A stretch of 21,328 bases of DNA, taken from NCBI GenBank assembly GCA_002491195.1, contig DKVL01000117.1:2096-23423 (forward strand), in the 5' to 3' direction. This DNA comes from Lachnospiraceae bacterium UBA7179 (GTDB lineage: Bacteria; Bacillota; Clostridia; Lachnospirales; Lachnospiraceae). The notes under the pieces are model-generated. The model saw nothing but the letters and a program-made list of their open reading frames with translations. It was not told the DNA's origin and made no database searches. How positions within the stretch are numbered: position 1 is the first letter of the stretch; each line of letters starts with the position of its first letter. A program made the position numbers and the translations under genes. Positions 14,759 to 21,328 of this stretch are shown here, piece by piece.

Positions 14759-16054
14759 GTGGAGCAGTATCTTGATTTTTTGAATGATTATCTGATGGGC
14801 TTTGTTCAGATTTTTACGGGACTGTATTATTATACAAAATTTTTGAGGAAACAAATCCATCTGGTTTGCGAGCTACTGTTTGTGGCGTGCGGGGCACTTT
14901 GGATCATTGCGGTGCGAAGTAGCGGGTTCCATTCTTTTTTGAGTTATGTCCTTATACTGATCGTGTGGGGATGTCTGGTGTGCAGGGCTGGTCTTATGAC
15001 CGTTGCGTTATATGCAGTTATGACAGCGGAAATTCTGCAGATCTGCGGCGGGGCGGTTCATTCCATTTTGTGCCTTTTGAACCCGTTTCTGTTCCCTTTT
15101 GCGCAGAGTGCTGTGCGTGTGCTGTTTATGCTGTTGGGAAATATATCGGTAGTAGCAGTGATCTGCTGCTGTCGCATGGTAGAGCGGTGCTTTGTGTCCG
15201 ATGAAGCGGTGGACAGTCAATACGCGGCTTTGCTCCTCACACCGGTGCTGCTGATCTTTCTGGTCAGCGAATACATCAATTATGTGATCTATGGAAATGC
15301 CATTACGACAGACAGCCACGGTCATGTGATGAATGTAGACCATATCCGTATGCTTGTGATCCAGCTGTTGGGAATGGCGAGTCTCTTCTGTGTCATGACT
15401 GCGTATAAAAAGCTGCTGGAAAATGTTCGTTACAGTACGGAATTATCGCTGCTGCGGCAGCAGGAACATTTTATGAACCAGTATGTGGAGGAGGCTAAGG
15501 CGCACTATGAAAGCACAAAGTCGTTCCGCCACGACATCAAAAACCATATTACAGTGATCAGAGAGCTTTTGCAGAATGGCAGGTGGCATGAAGCGTTTGA
15601 TTATGTCGGCGGTATGCAGGAAATAGCCGGTGAGATGTCCTTTCCATGCAGTACAGGGAATCCGGTAGTAGATATTTTACTTGAAAAGAAACTGGGAATT
15701 GCGAAAAGCAACGGTATTGATGTCTATTGTTCCCTGACACTGCCGTATCCTTGTCCGGTCCGCGACATTGATTTCTGTATCCTATTGTCAAACGCGCTGG
15801 ACAATGCGATCTGCGCTTGTAAGAAAATGCAGGAACGGGAAGTATGGATGGACAAGTTTATCCGCGTGACGGGAAACAGGCAGGGGGATTTTGTCTTAAT
15901 AGAGGTTGAGAACAGCTTTCAGGGGGAAGGCGTATTCAAGGAAGGTACGGGATTGTCGAATATCAGGAAGGTTGCTGAGAAATATCAGGGGACAGTGAAC
16001 ATAAAGTGCGGGGACGGAGTCGTAGTTCTTAGTGTTCTGTTGATCATTTCATGA
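14759..16054 (+). CDS. AgrC-like (GHKL) sensor histidine kinase
   Basis: This protein has 431 residues. The first about 220 contain several hydrophobic helices (five or six TM segments, for example FVACGALWIIAV, FLSYVLILIVWG and ALLLTPVLLIFLV). A coiled coil follows, then the HPK10-type phospho-His258 in SFRHDIKNH. The GHKL ATPase domain is short: LLSNALDNAI (N box) and GTGLSNIRKVAEKYQG (G2), with a reduced G1 region typical of AgrC-type kinases. No external ligand domain is present, so sensing is likely by the membrane bundle, as in peptide-sensing AgrC or BlpH. I prefer GTG 14759, 8 bases after GAGGAG; TTG 14756 is an alternative. The probable partner is the LytTR regulator upstream. No AgrB/AgrD-like peptide gene was found in the window. 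Confidence 0.88.
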   Translation: MEQYLDFLNDYLMGFVQIFTGLYYYTKFLRKQIHLVCELLFVACGALWIIAVRSSGFHSFLSYVLILIVWGCLVCRAGLMTVALYAVMTAEILQICGGAVHSILCLLNPFLFPFAQSAVRVLFMLLGNISVVAVICCCRMVERCFVSDEAVDSQYAALLLTPVLLIFLVSEYINYVIYGNAITTDSHGHVMNVDHIRMLVIQLLGMASLFCVMTAYKKLLENVRYSTELSLLRQQEHFMNQYVEEAKAHYESTKSFRHDIKNHITVIRELLQNGRWHEAFDYVGGMQEIAGEMSFPCSTGNPVVDILLEKKLGIAKSNGIDVYCSLTLPYPCPVRDIDFCILLSNALDNAICACKKMQEREVWMDKFIRVTGNRQGDFVLIEVENSFQGEGVFKEGTGLSNIRKVAEKYQGTVNIKCGDGVVVLSVLLIIS

Positions 16055-16059
16055 CAATG
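16043..16059 (+). repeat. 17-bp direct repeat, copy 1
   Basis: The 17-mer ATCATTTCATGACAATG spans the kinase stop codon and recurs exactly at 17976-17992. Flanking bases do not match, so this is not the edge of a longer duplication. Confidence 0.6.
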
Positions 16060-16176
16060 CGGGCCAATTTTTTCAATTCCTGCACTTCGTTCCCCGTATG
16101 CCAGAATAATAGAAAGACACGGCGCTGAATGACAGATGAGCCGCAATAACAAAGAATATGGGGAGTTAAAAAATAC

Positions 16177-16207
16177 TTGCTTGTGACGCAGCGTAATGAG
16201 ATATACT
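16177..16207 (+). promoter_or_regulatory. MerR-type promoter with a 19-bp spacer and internal dyad
   Basis: TTGCTT (16177-16182) and TATACT (16202-16207) are 19 bp apart, longer than the usual 17. The spacer carries the symmetric element ACGC-A-GCGT. Elongated spacers with a central operator are the signature of promoters twisted into shape by MerR-family proteins, so this is likely autoregulated by the next gene. Confidence 0.7.
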
Positions 16208-16225
16208 ATCTCAAGGAGGTGTGAC

Positions 16226-17038
16226 ATGGATCAGTATAAAGCGATACCACAAGGTTATATGACCGTCGGTGAAATTGCAAGAAAAATGGACGTTACGGTA
16301 CGGACATTACAACATTACGACAGAGAGGGATTGCTTTCCCCATCTGCCATGAGTGAAGGCGGGCGCAGGTTATATACAGATAAAGACATCGTAAAGCTTC
16401 ATCAGATTTTGTCTCTGAAACATTTAGGTTTTTCTTTGGACGATATAAAGAATCAGCTTATTTCACTTGATACGCCGGCTGAGATTGCGGATGTCCTGAT
16501 GGAGCAGGCAGCCGCTGTCAGACAAAAAATAGAAAGTCTGTCTGAATCATTGAGGGAGTTGGAGGTGCTGCGGGAGGAAGTCCTTCAAATGCAGTCCGTT
16601 GACTTCAAAAAATATGCTGACATTATTGTCAATTTGCAGATGAAAAATGAGTTCTATTGGCTGATTAAACATTTTGATGACCAGACGCTTGACCATATCC
16701 GCAGTCATTTCGATAAAAACAGCGGAAAGGCGTTTATGCATACGTTCATGCAGCTTCAGGACGAGGCAGTCAGACTTCAAAATGCGTGTGTTCCTCCGGA
16801 TAGCGATGAGGGACAGAACTTTGCAAAAGCCTATTGGAATATGATTCAGGATTTCACTGGCGGAGATATGAGTATGCTTCCCAGACTGATCGAATTAGGG
16901 AAATTTCAGAATCCAGACAATAAATGGAAAGAGATTCAGGATATTACGAACGGGTATATTGAACAGACACTAAGCGTCTATTTTTCCCATTTAGGCATCA
17001 ACCCGCTTCAGGAGAATACCAGGGAGGAGACAAAGTGA
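16226..17038 (+). CDS. MerR-family regulator with TipAS-like effector domain
   Basis: This protein has 270 residues. The MerR DNA-binding region is at about 11-80 (MTVGEIARKMDVTVRTLQHYDREGLL, RRLYTDKDI). A dimerisation coiled coil (about 84-122) follows. A C-terminal helical domain (about 130-262) has WNMIQDFTGGDMSMLPRLIELGKF and WKEIQDITNGYIEQTLSVYFSH, matching the TipAS / antibiotic-recognition type. Such regulators activate their target when a hydrophobic ligand binds. The start is ATG 16226 with AAGGAGGT 5 bases upstream. The stop overlaps the start of the next gene (GTGA), so it is translationally coupled to the membrane protein, its likely target. The ligand is unknown. Confidence 0.9.
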   Translation: MDQYKAIPQGYMTVGEIARKMDVTVRTLQHYDREGLLSPSAMSEGGRRLYTDKDIVKLHQILSLKHLGFSLDDIKNQLISLDTPAEIADVLMEQAAAVRQKIESLSESLRELEVLREEVLQMQSVDFKKYADIIVNLQMKNEFYWLIKHFDDQTLDHIRSHFDKNSGKAFMHTFMQLQDEAVRLQNACVPPDSDEGQNFAKAYWNMIQDFTGGDMSMLPRLIELGKFQNPDNKWKEIQDITNGYIEQTLSVYFSHLGINPLQENTREETK

Positions 17039-17856
17039 AAAACAAAATGAAATTTATTGGCAAGGCAACCGCTGCGCACGTTGTCACTTATTTTGTGTGC
17101 GGCATACTGTTTTCGACATTGTTTCACTATGAAACGTTGTTTCAACTGGGGAACGCAAGATATTTTATGAGAGATTTTTATGGCGTTTCCAGCCTGCTGG
17201 GACCATTTGTGCAGATCATAAGAGGGCTGCTGATCGGTTGTATTCTGCTGGTTTTGAGAGAGAATCTCTTAAAAGAAAACAGAGCCGGGCTGAAGCTCTG
17301 GATCGTATTTGCGGGATTGGGCATCCTATGTGCCCCCAGCGCCGCGCCGGTATCGATTGAAGGGATTGTCTATACACAGCTGCCGTTGGAATTTCATCTA
17401 AAAGGAGCACCGGAAATACTGGTACAGACATTGCTGTTTTCGCTGTGGGTCACCCATGATTTGAAATGGAAAGTGAAATGGAAGGTTTCTGAACGGGTGA
17501 AGATAGCGGCAATTGTGACAGCGGTTTCGGGCGTAGGATTTTCACTGGGCGGTGTTTTACTGGCACTTGTATTAAAACTTGATATCGCGGAAGGCTCCAG
17601 TGATCCGTTTGCGTTTCTGGTTATGTTTATCGCTATGATTATTGTGTTTGTGGCAACTATGTGGTATCAGCAGCGGGGAAAAGGGAAAAAGTTTACGGCT
17701 GCCTATTATTGCGTATGCTATTGTGCAATCGCAATACTGCCGATGATTTACAATTATTTATCCGATTCGGCTTTGAAGTCACCGCTGTCACTTGTGCTCA
17801 GTGGATGGCCTGTGATTGTAATAGGCGCGTATTTGCGTCGTAATACAGATTATTAG
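17035..17856 (+). CDS. Multi-pass membrane protein coupled to the MerR regulator
   Basis: This protein has 273 residues with about seven hydrophobic segments (for example VVTYFVCGILFSTLF, IIRGLLIGCILLVL, LWIVFAGLGILCA, IVTAVSGVGFSLGGVLLALVL and FLVMFIAMIIVFVATMW). I recognise no transporter signature or ATPase motif. The GTG start overlaps the preceding stop (GTGA), with GGGAGGAG in front, which implies strict co-expression with the MerR protein. A pair of this type often serves drug or membrane-stress response; that is an inference from context only. Aromatic and small residues dominate the TM regions, with a basic loop KWKVKWKVSERVK on the probable cytoplasmic side. Confidence 0.8.
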   Translation: MKNKMKFIGKATAAHVVTYFVCGILFSTLFHYETLFQLGNARYFMRDFYGVSSLLGPFVQIIRGLLIGCILLVLRENLLKENRAGLKLWIVFAGLGILCAPSAAPVSIEGIVYTQLPLEFHLKGAPEILVQTLLFSLWVTHDLKWKVKWKVSERVKIAAIVTAVSGVGFSLGGVLLALVLKLDIAEGSSDPFAFLVMFIAMIIVFVATMWYQQRGKGKKFTAAYYCVCYCAIAILPMIYNYLSDSALKSPLSLVLSGWPVIVIGAYLRRNTDY

Positions 17857-17898
17857 TTTGTGCAAGAGATGATCAGATCAGAAGTTTAGGGAGGGTTC

Positions 17899-17907
17899 TG
17901 GTATACT
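17899..17907 (+). promoter_or_regulatory. Extended -10 promoter for the coiled-coil protein gene
   Basis: TGGTATACT is an extended -10 with no good -35 box. It would give a 5' leader of about 220 bases before the ATG at 18137. Confidence 0.4.
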
Positions 17908-18136
17908 GGAAAATCAGGAGTGAAAAAGAGACAGGGAAAACGGAAATGATCGTGCAGTGCAGACAGCGGCTATGAATCATTTCATGACAATGAGAATGCA
18001 TCTCATGGCAAATCCGTTTACAGGAAACGGTTAACAGACGAAAATAGTGATGACAGTGGTTCAGGAGCTGTTATTTTTCTACGGCTCCTGAAACGAAACA
18101 AAAGGAACTGTAAACGAATTAGAATGGAGGATTTAT
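17908..18136 (+). promoter_or_regulatory. Long leader with three small inverted repeats
   Basis: The leader holds three stem-loops: ATGAGA/TCTCAT (17990-17995 / 18001-18006), CCGTTT/AAACGG (18014-18019 / 18025-18030) and TTCAGGAGC/GCTCCTGAA (18060-18068 / 18084-18092). It also carries the second copy of the 17-bp repeat. No U-run follows the last stem, so it is not a good terminator, and I recognise no known riboswitch. A 20-codon Met-rich frame (17973-18035) has no ribosome site. This may be a regulatory 5' UTR or simple spacer. Confidence 0.35.
17976..17992 (+). repeat. 17-bp direct repeat, copy 2
   Basis: Exact copy of the 17-mer at 16043-16059, here inside the leader of the coiled-coil protein gene and followed directly by the ATGAGA/TCTCAT stem-loop. 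Both copies lie in gene-end or intergenic DNA on the same strand. Confidence 0.6.
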
Positions 18137-18658
18137 ATGGCAATGGAAATCAATGGGAACTACAGTTATTATGGTACGGACTATGAAAAGCAGATGAAAA
18201 CAACACGGCAGGAAAAGGCAAACGAGACGGAGAAAGAGGAGGCGGCGACAGACCATACCGGCAAAATACCTGTTCCAAGGGACGAGTACATCAGCAGTGA
18301 GGAATCAGACAGAAAACCGACTGGATTGTATCGTCTGGGACAAGATGAAAACGGTAATCCGAAAGTATGGTATGATGATCCGAAGAAACCCGTCAATGCA
18401 GGGAAAGGCAGCGAACCGGAAGCGCCGGAGGAAAAATGTACTGGCAGCACTGACCAGGTTGACAGGGAAATAAAACAATTAAAAGAGGAAAAGAAACAGC
18501 TGGAACAGCAGATCAAAACAGCTTCTGGAGATGAGGAGAAGCTTAAGGAACTGGAACAAAAACTTGCGCAGGTGGAAAACGAATTGACTCAGAAGGATAA
18601 TGACACCTACAGGCGGCAGCATACAGTATTTACAGGAACACAAAATCAGGACAGTTAA
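18137..18658 (+). CDS. Small hydrophilic coiled-coil protein, function unknown
   Basis: This protein has 173 residues and is very hydrophilic, with no signal peptide or TM segment. The N-terminus has a short aromatic run (NGNYSYYGTDYE). A middle part (PRDEYISSEESDRKPTGLYRLGQDENGNPKVWYDDP) looks conserved in character. Residues about 107-152 (DREIKQLKEEKKQLEQQIKTASGDEEKLKELEQKLAQVENEL) have strong heptad repeats and should form a coiled coil. The end is DTYRRQHTVFTG. Ribosome site GGAGG is 6 bases before the ATG. I cannot name a function; it may be a scaffold or a DNA/RNA-associated small protein. A hairpin spanning its stop codon likely ends transcription. Confidence 0.75.
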   Translation: MAMEINGNYSYYGTDYEKQMKTTRQEKANETEKEEAATDHTGKIPVPRDEYISSEESDRKPTGLYRLGQDENGNPKVWYDDPKKPVNAGKGSEPEAPEEKCTGSTDQVDREIKQLKEEKKQLEQQIKTASGDEEKLKELEQKLAQVENELTQKDNDTYRRQHTVFTGTQNQDS

Positions 18659-18672
18659 TCTGTCTTGATTTT
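18642..18672. terminator. Bidirectional terminator between convergent genes
   Basis: A 13-bp stem with one G-T pair (18642-18654 with 18660-18672) and a 5-base loop (18655-18659) is flanked by AAAATC and GATTTT. It spans the stop codon of the coiled-coil gene and lies 11 bases from the hydrolase stop, so it serves both directions. Confidence 0.7.
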
Positions 18673-18683
18673 GATGTACGGTC

Positions 18684-19532
18684 CTATGCAGAGGAAGTGT
18701 GACGTTTATTTTCTCTGTTTGAATAAAAGTTCATGACACGTTCATGAAAGTCTTTGGCTTCCTCGTATGCTGCGTGGCCCAGTTCTTCGTACAGATACAA
18801 CTCACTGCCCTTGATTCGGTCAGCGATCTCGATCGAAGAATGCGCTCCGACGATTTTGTCCTGCCCGCCGCCAAGGATCAGAGTCGGACAGGTAATGCGC
18901 TCCAGTTCTGAATAGGCATTATGCTGTATACAGGATAATGCTTGTACGATAAAACGGCTGAAATCTTTTGGCTTTCCGATTCTGCCAAGGATGGGATAGA
19001 GTGGGCGGTATTTTTTCAGGTAGTTCTCGGAATAGGATTTTTCGGCGGTGTCGATCATGAGGGATTTGTAATCGCTGTTTTCGGCAAAGCGGATCCAGTT
19101 GGCAATGACATTCTGTACTGTCTCGTTTGGCTTTGAGAGCGTGACAGCCAGCACGAGACGGTCGACAAGCTCCGGATGGTCAATCGCCAGATACTGTGCG
19201 ATCATTCCCCCTTGGGAAATGCCCAGAATCTTTGCTTTGGAGATGCCAAGTTTTTTCATGGCTGTGGCGAGGTCGTCTGTCATAGCTCTTGTCGAATAGC
19301 CTTTGTCCCGATCGTTTTCCAGCTTGTTTTTCCGGCTGAATATGTATACCTTGTAATCGCTTGCATAGACTCGGTATGTGAATGCCATTGCCGCCGCCAT
19401 GCCTTTCACAGTTGTCAGCCCATCCCCCAGACCGGGGATCATGATCAAGATATCAGTTCCTTTACCAAATGTGACATAGTTCATGTCGGTATCATCGATG
19501 GCGACGCAACCGCCTTTTGCATTCCAGAGCAT
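18684..19532 (-). CDS. Alpha/beta hydrolase fold protein
   Basis: This protein has 282 residues and is cytoplasmic. The fold is shown by the oxyanion region IPGLGDG, the nucleophile elbow GISQGG with Ser106, the acid in GGGQDKIVG (Asp225) and the catalytic His253 in LGHAAYEEA. It therefore appears to have an intact Ser-Asp-His triad. Related proteins are esterases, lactonases or peptidase-like enzymes, and the substrate cannot be read here. The start is ATG 19532 with AGGAG 9 bases upstream. It lies 56 bases after the ATPase/nuclease gene stop and may be transcribed with it or from a weak promoter between them. The C-terminal region ends in basic residues (RENKRHTSS). Confidence 0.9.
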   Translation of the reverse strand: MLWNAKGGCVAIDDTDMNYVTFGKGTDILIMIPGLGDGLTTVKGMAAAMAFTYRVYASDYKVYIFSRKNKLENDRDKGYSTRAMTDDLATAMKKLGISKAKILGISQGGMIAQYLAIDHPELVDRLVLAVTLSKPNETVQNVIANWIRFAENSDYKSLMIDTAEKSYSENYLKKYRPLYPILGRIGKPKDFSRFIVQALSCIQHNAYSELERITCPTLILGGGQDKIVGAHSSIEIADRIKGSELYLYEELGHAAYEEAKDFHERVMNFYSNRENKRHTSSA

Positions 19533-19564
19533 TATTGGGTTCTCCTTTTCTCATTGATTTTATC

Positions 19565-19570
19565 ATTATA
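19565..19570 (-). promoter_or_regulatory. Possible -10 box for the hydrolase gene
   Basis: Leftward TATAAT about 33 bases before the ATG, inside the 56-bp gap. No clear -35 box is seen, so it is tentative. Confidence 0.35.
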
Positions 19571-19588
19571 CCTATTTCGTCTACTCCC

Positions 19589-21199
19589 CTATAAGATTTC
19601 GGTTAAGCAGTTATGTTTTTTACTTTTTTTGTCATAGGAGATGCCTACAGCAAGAATCCGGCCTGTGTATTCCCTTTTTTTGCCCAGAGTGCCTCTAAAT
19701 CTCAAGTCATATTTTCTGGTTTTGATTTGGTTGATGGCTTCTTGGGGAGCGCTGTCAATCTTTAATTCAAGTATGATACAGTCCGCGGTTTTATCCACTT
19801 CAGGATAGAAGATAAAATCAACATAGCCAATGCCCGCTTTATCCTCCCGCTCAATCCGGTAGGAATCCCTCGCTGACAGATAAATCAGATTTACGAGCGC
19901 TGTCAATTCCACTTCGTTATTGTAGCTTAAAAGAGGAACTTCTGTATCGTGTGCGTATTCCAGAATCTCCTCCATTGTTTTGGTATCCCCTGCCAAGGTA
20001 GCTTTCAGCATACGATCAGATTCCTTTGCGAGGCGGTGCACATAGCCAAGAGAAGACTCTTTTTCCACCATATCCCTGAATCTGTCCATCAGTTCTTTAT
20101 TTGGTATGGACACTTTTCCCTTGTGATGGCTGAGGAATCCATAGACAACCATTGCGGAAAATATCTCGTCTTTGGTATTGAGTTCCATGGAAGTTGCAGC
20201 GTATTCCTGAACTTTTGCAGGGACAGCGTTTCCCGCAACCATCAGAGCCAGATCTTCCCTCACATCTGCAACATTTTTACGGATATAATAGCTAATTTCA
20301 TCAAATGGTCCGGAACTTGTCCAATAGTTTTCCAGATGATTAAACTTTAATGCGAGAACGACGGAGCGCGGATTATATATTTTCTGGTTAGCGGCTGTCT
20401 GATAGCCATCATACCATGTCTTCAAACCAGCCCGTGTTACGACAGGAGTGTCACAAATACTTAAGTACTTTTCATATAGCAGATCCACTTCGGATTCCGT
20501 GAACCCGAAATAGCTGCTAAAAGCCGGGGCTGCCGCCATGGTAAATTCCACAAACATATTCAATTCCGAGCCGCTGGAGTACTTCGAAATTGGCAGGATG
20601 CCAGTCATATAGGCGAGGGAGACATATGCCTTTCCCTTAAGCAGGCCTTTCAGAAAACGAAGATAGGATTCTTTATCCTTTTCTTTTATAAAAGGCATAT
20701 GAAAGATCGCATCCCATTCGTCCAGAACAAAAATAAACTTTTCGTGTGTCTCTGCATAGATTCTCTTAAAATCTTCTGCAATACTGCTATTTTCCCGCAA
20801 CATAATATCGGGATAGGCAGTATGCAGGTCTTCTCGAAGCAGCGTCTTGATATTTTTGATATAGGTCTGATAACTTTTGCACTCGTCGTCAATCTCGCTG
20901 AAGTCAATATAGATTACATTATATTGATTGACAAAATGGTTGTAGGCACAATCGTTGGATATTTTCAGCGAGTCAAATAGATCCGTGGATTGATGTGCCT
21001 TGGAAAAAAAGGAGCCGATCAGATTCGCCATGATTGTTTTCCCAAACCGGCGCGGTCTGATGATACAGATATATTTTTCTGTGCTGTCAATCAAAGGAAA
21101 CAGGTCCTTTAATATTGCAGTTTTATCTACAAAATAAGGCTGTGCAGCTGCCTCCCGAAAGAGAATATAAGGCTCTTCGTTGTTTAAGAAATATCCCAT
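19589..21199 (-). CDS. AAA-ATPase-like protein with C-terminal PD-(D/E)XK nuclease
   Basis: This protein has 536 residues. The N-terminal motif YFVDKTAILKDLFP and the P-loop RPRRFGKT (48-55) match the AAA-ATPase_like group, where the first Gly of Walker A is replaced by Arg. Walker B is VLDEWD (158-163). The C-terminal domain (about 400-536) has the PD-(D/E)XK nuclease core: Asp461 in VDFIF, then Glu478 and Lys480 in ELKID, followed by a QIK segment. Family members are common in gut Clostridia and Bacteroidetes, often in variable regions, and most have no proven role; suggestions include defence and mobile-element control. The start is ATG 21199 with GGAGG 6 bases upstream, and the promoter is consensus. 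Length is normal for the family and all core motifs are intact. Confidence 0.9.
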   Translation of the reverse strand: MGYFLNNEEPYILFREAAAQPYFVDKTAILKDLFPLIDSTEKYICIIRPRRFGKTIMANLIGSFFSKAHQSTDLFDSLKISNDCAYNHFVNQYNVIYIDFSEIDDECKSYQTYIKNIKTLLREDLHTAYPDIMLRENSSIAEDFKRIYAETHEKFIFVLDEWDAIFHMPFIKEKDKESYLRFLKGLLKGKAYVSLAYMTGILPISKYSSGSELNMFVEFTMAAAPAFSSYFGFTESEVDLLYEKYLSICDTPVVTRAGLKTWYDGYQTAANQKIYNPRSVVLALKFNHLENYWTSSGPFDEISYYIRKNVADVREDLALMVAGNAVPAKVQEYAATSMELNTKDEIFSAMVVYGFLSHHKGKVSIPNKELMDRFRDMVEKESSLGYVHRLAKESDRMLKATLAGDTKTMEEILEYAHDTEVPLLSYNNEVELTALVNLIYLSARDSYRIEREDKAGIGYVDFIFYPEVDKTADCIILELKIDSAPQEAINQIKTRKYDLRFRGTLGKKREYTGRILAVGISYDKKSKKHNCLTEIL

Positions 21200-21258
21200 A
21201 GAACGCCTCCGGTTCCAACAATTGTATTGATAAGATTTTGTAGTTTCCCATGGAATTT

Positions 21259-21287
21259 ATTATAGCAATTCTATGTTGGTTATTCAA
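21259..21287 (-). promoter_or_regulatory. Promoter of the AAA-ATPase/nuclease gene
   Basis: Leftward TTGAAT (21282-21287), a 17-bp spacer and TATAAT (21259-21264), 60 bases before the start codon. It is close to sigma-A consensus. Confidence 0.7.
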
Positions 21288-21328
21288 CTAGGAAACCTTT
21301 ACAATTCGAATTTCCGTGGCATAGAAGA

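Overview
The window looks like chromosome from a Gram-positive anaerobe of the Clostridia, most likely a gut Lachnospiraceae. The basis is AGGAGG-type ribosome binding sites, TATAAT/TATACT promoters, moderate GC, lipobox lipoproteins, a clostripain-family (C11) peptidase, LytTR-type response regulators and a MerR/TipAS-type regulator. No sequence search was possible, so the taxonomy is inference. I see no rRNA, tRNA, insertion sequence, phage or CRISPR signal.

Left part (1-9.6 kb). After the 3' end of a repeat-rich gene (plus strand), six genes run leftward. In transcription order they are a secreted CAP-domain protein, a secreted LysM protein with a Thr-Pro linker, a clostripain-family lipoprotein, a small lipoprotein, a response regulator and a 7TM-DISM sensor histidine kinase. 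The regulator is unusual: it joins a complete LytTR-type regulator and a complete OmpR-type regulator in one chain (REC-LytTR-REC-wHTH). The clostripain and LysM promoters share two direct GTCGATT repeats with a 21-bp period, placed exactly 35 bp upstream of the -10 box in both. That is the layout expected for a LytTR-type activator. My main hypothesis is a surface-sensing two-component system that controls a small set of secreted proteins encoded beside it.

Middle (9.8-12.9 kb). A rightward operon encodes a FIST sensory protein, a soluble methyl-accepting protein with no sensor domain of its own, and a Cys-rich protein with a possible L7/L12-like C-terminal domain. It looks like a chemotaxis-type input module split over several polypeptides. 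A GNAT acetyltransferase gene overlaps its end convergently.

Right part (13.6-21.3 kb). An AgrA-like LytTR response regulator, with an insertion in its receiver domain, is followed after a 0.33-kb gap by an AgrC-like sensor kinase. Next come a MerR/TipAS regulator translationally coupled to a membrane protein, a small coiled-coil protein behind a roughly 220-nt leader, an alpha/beta hydrolase, and an AAA-ATPase/PD-(D/E)XK protein. The last two are leftward. Coding density is high and most transcription units have recognisable promoters.
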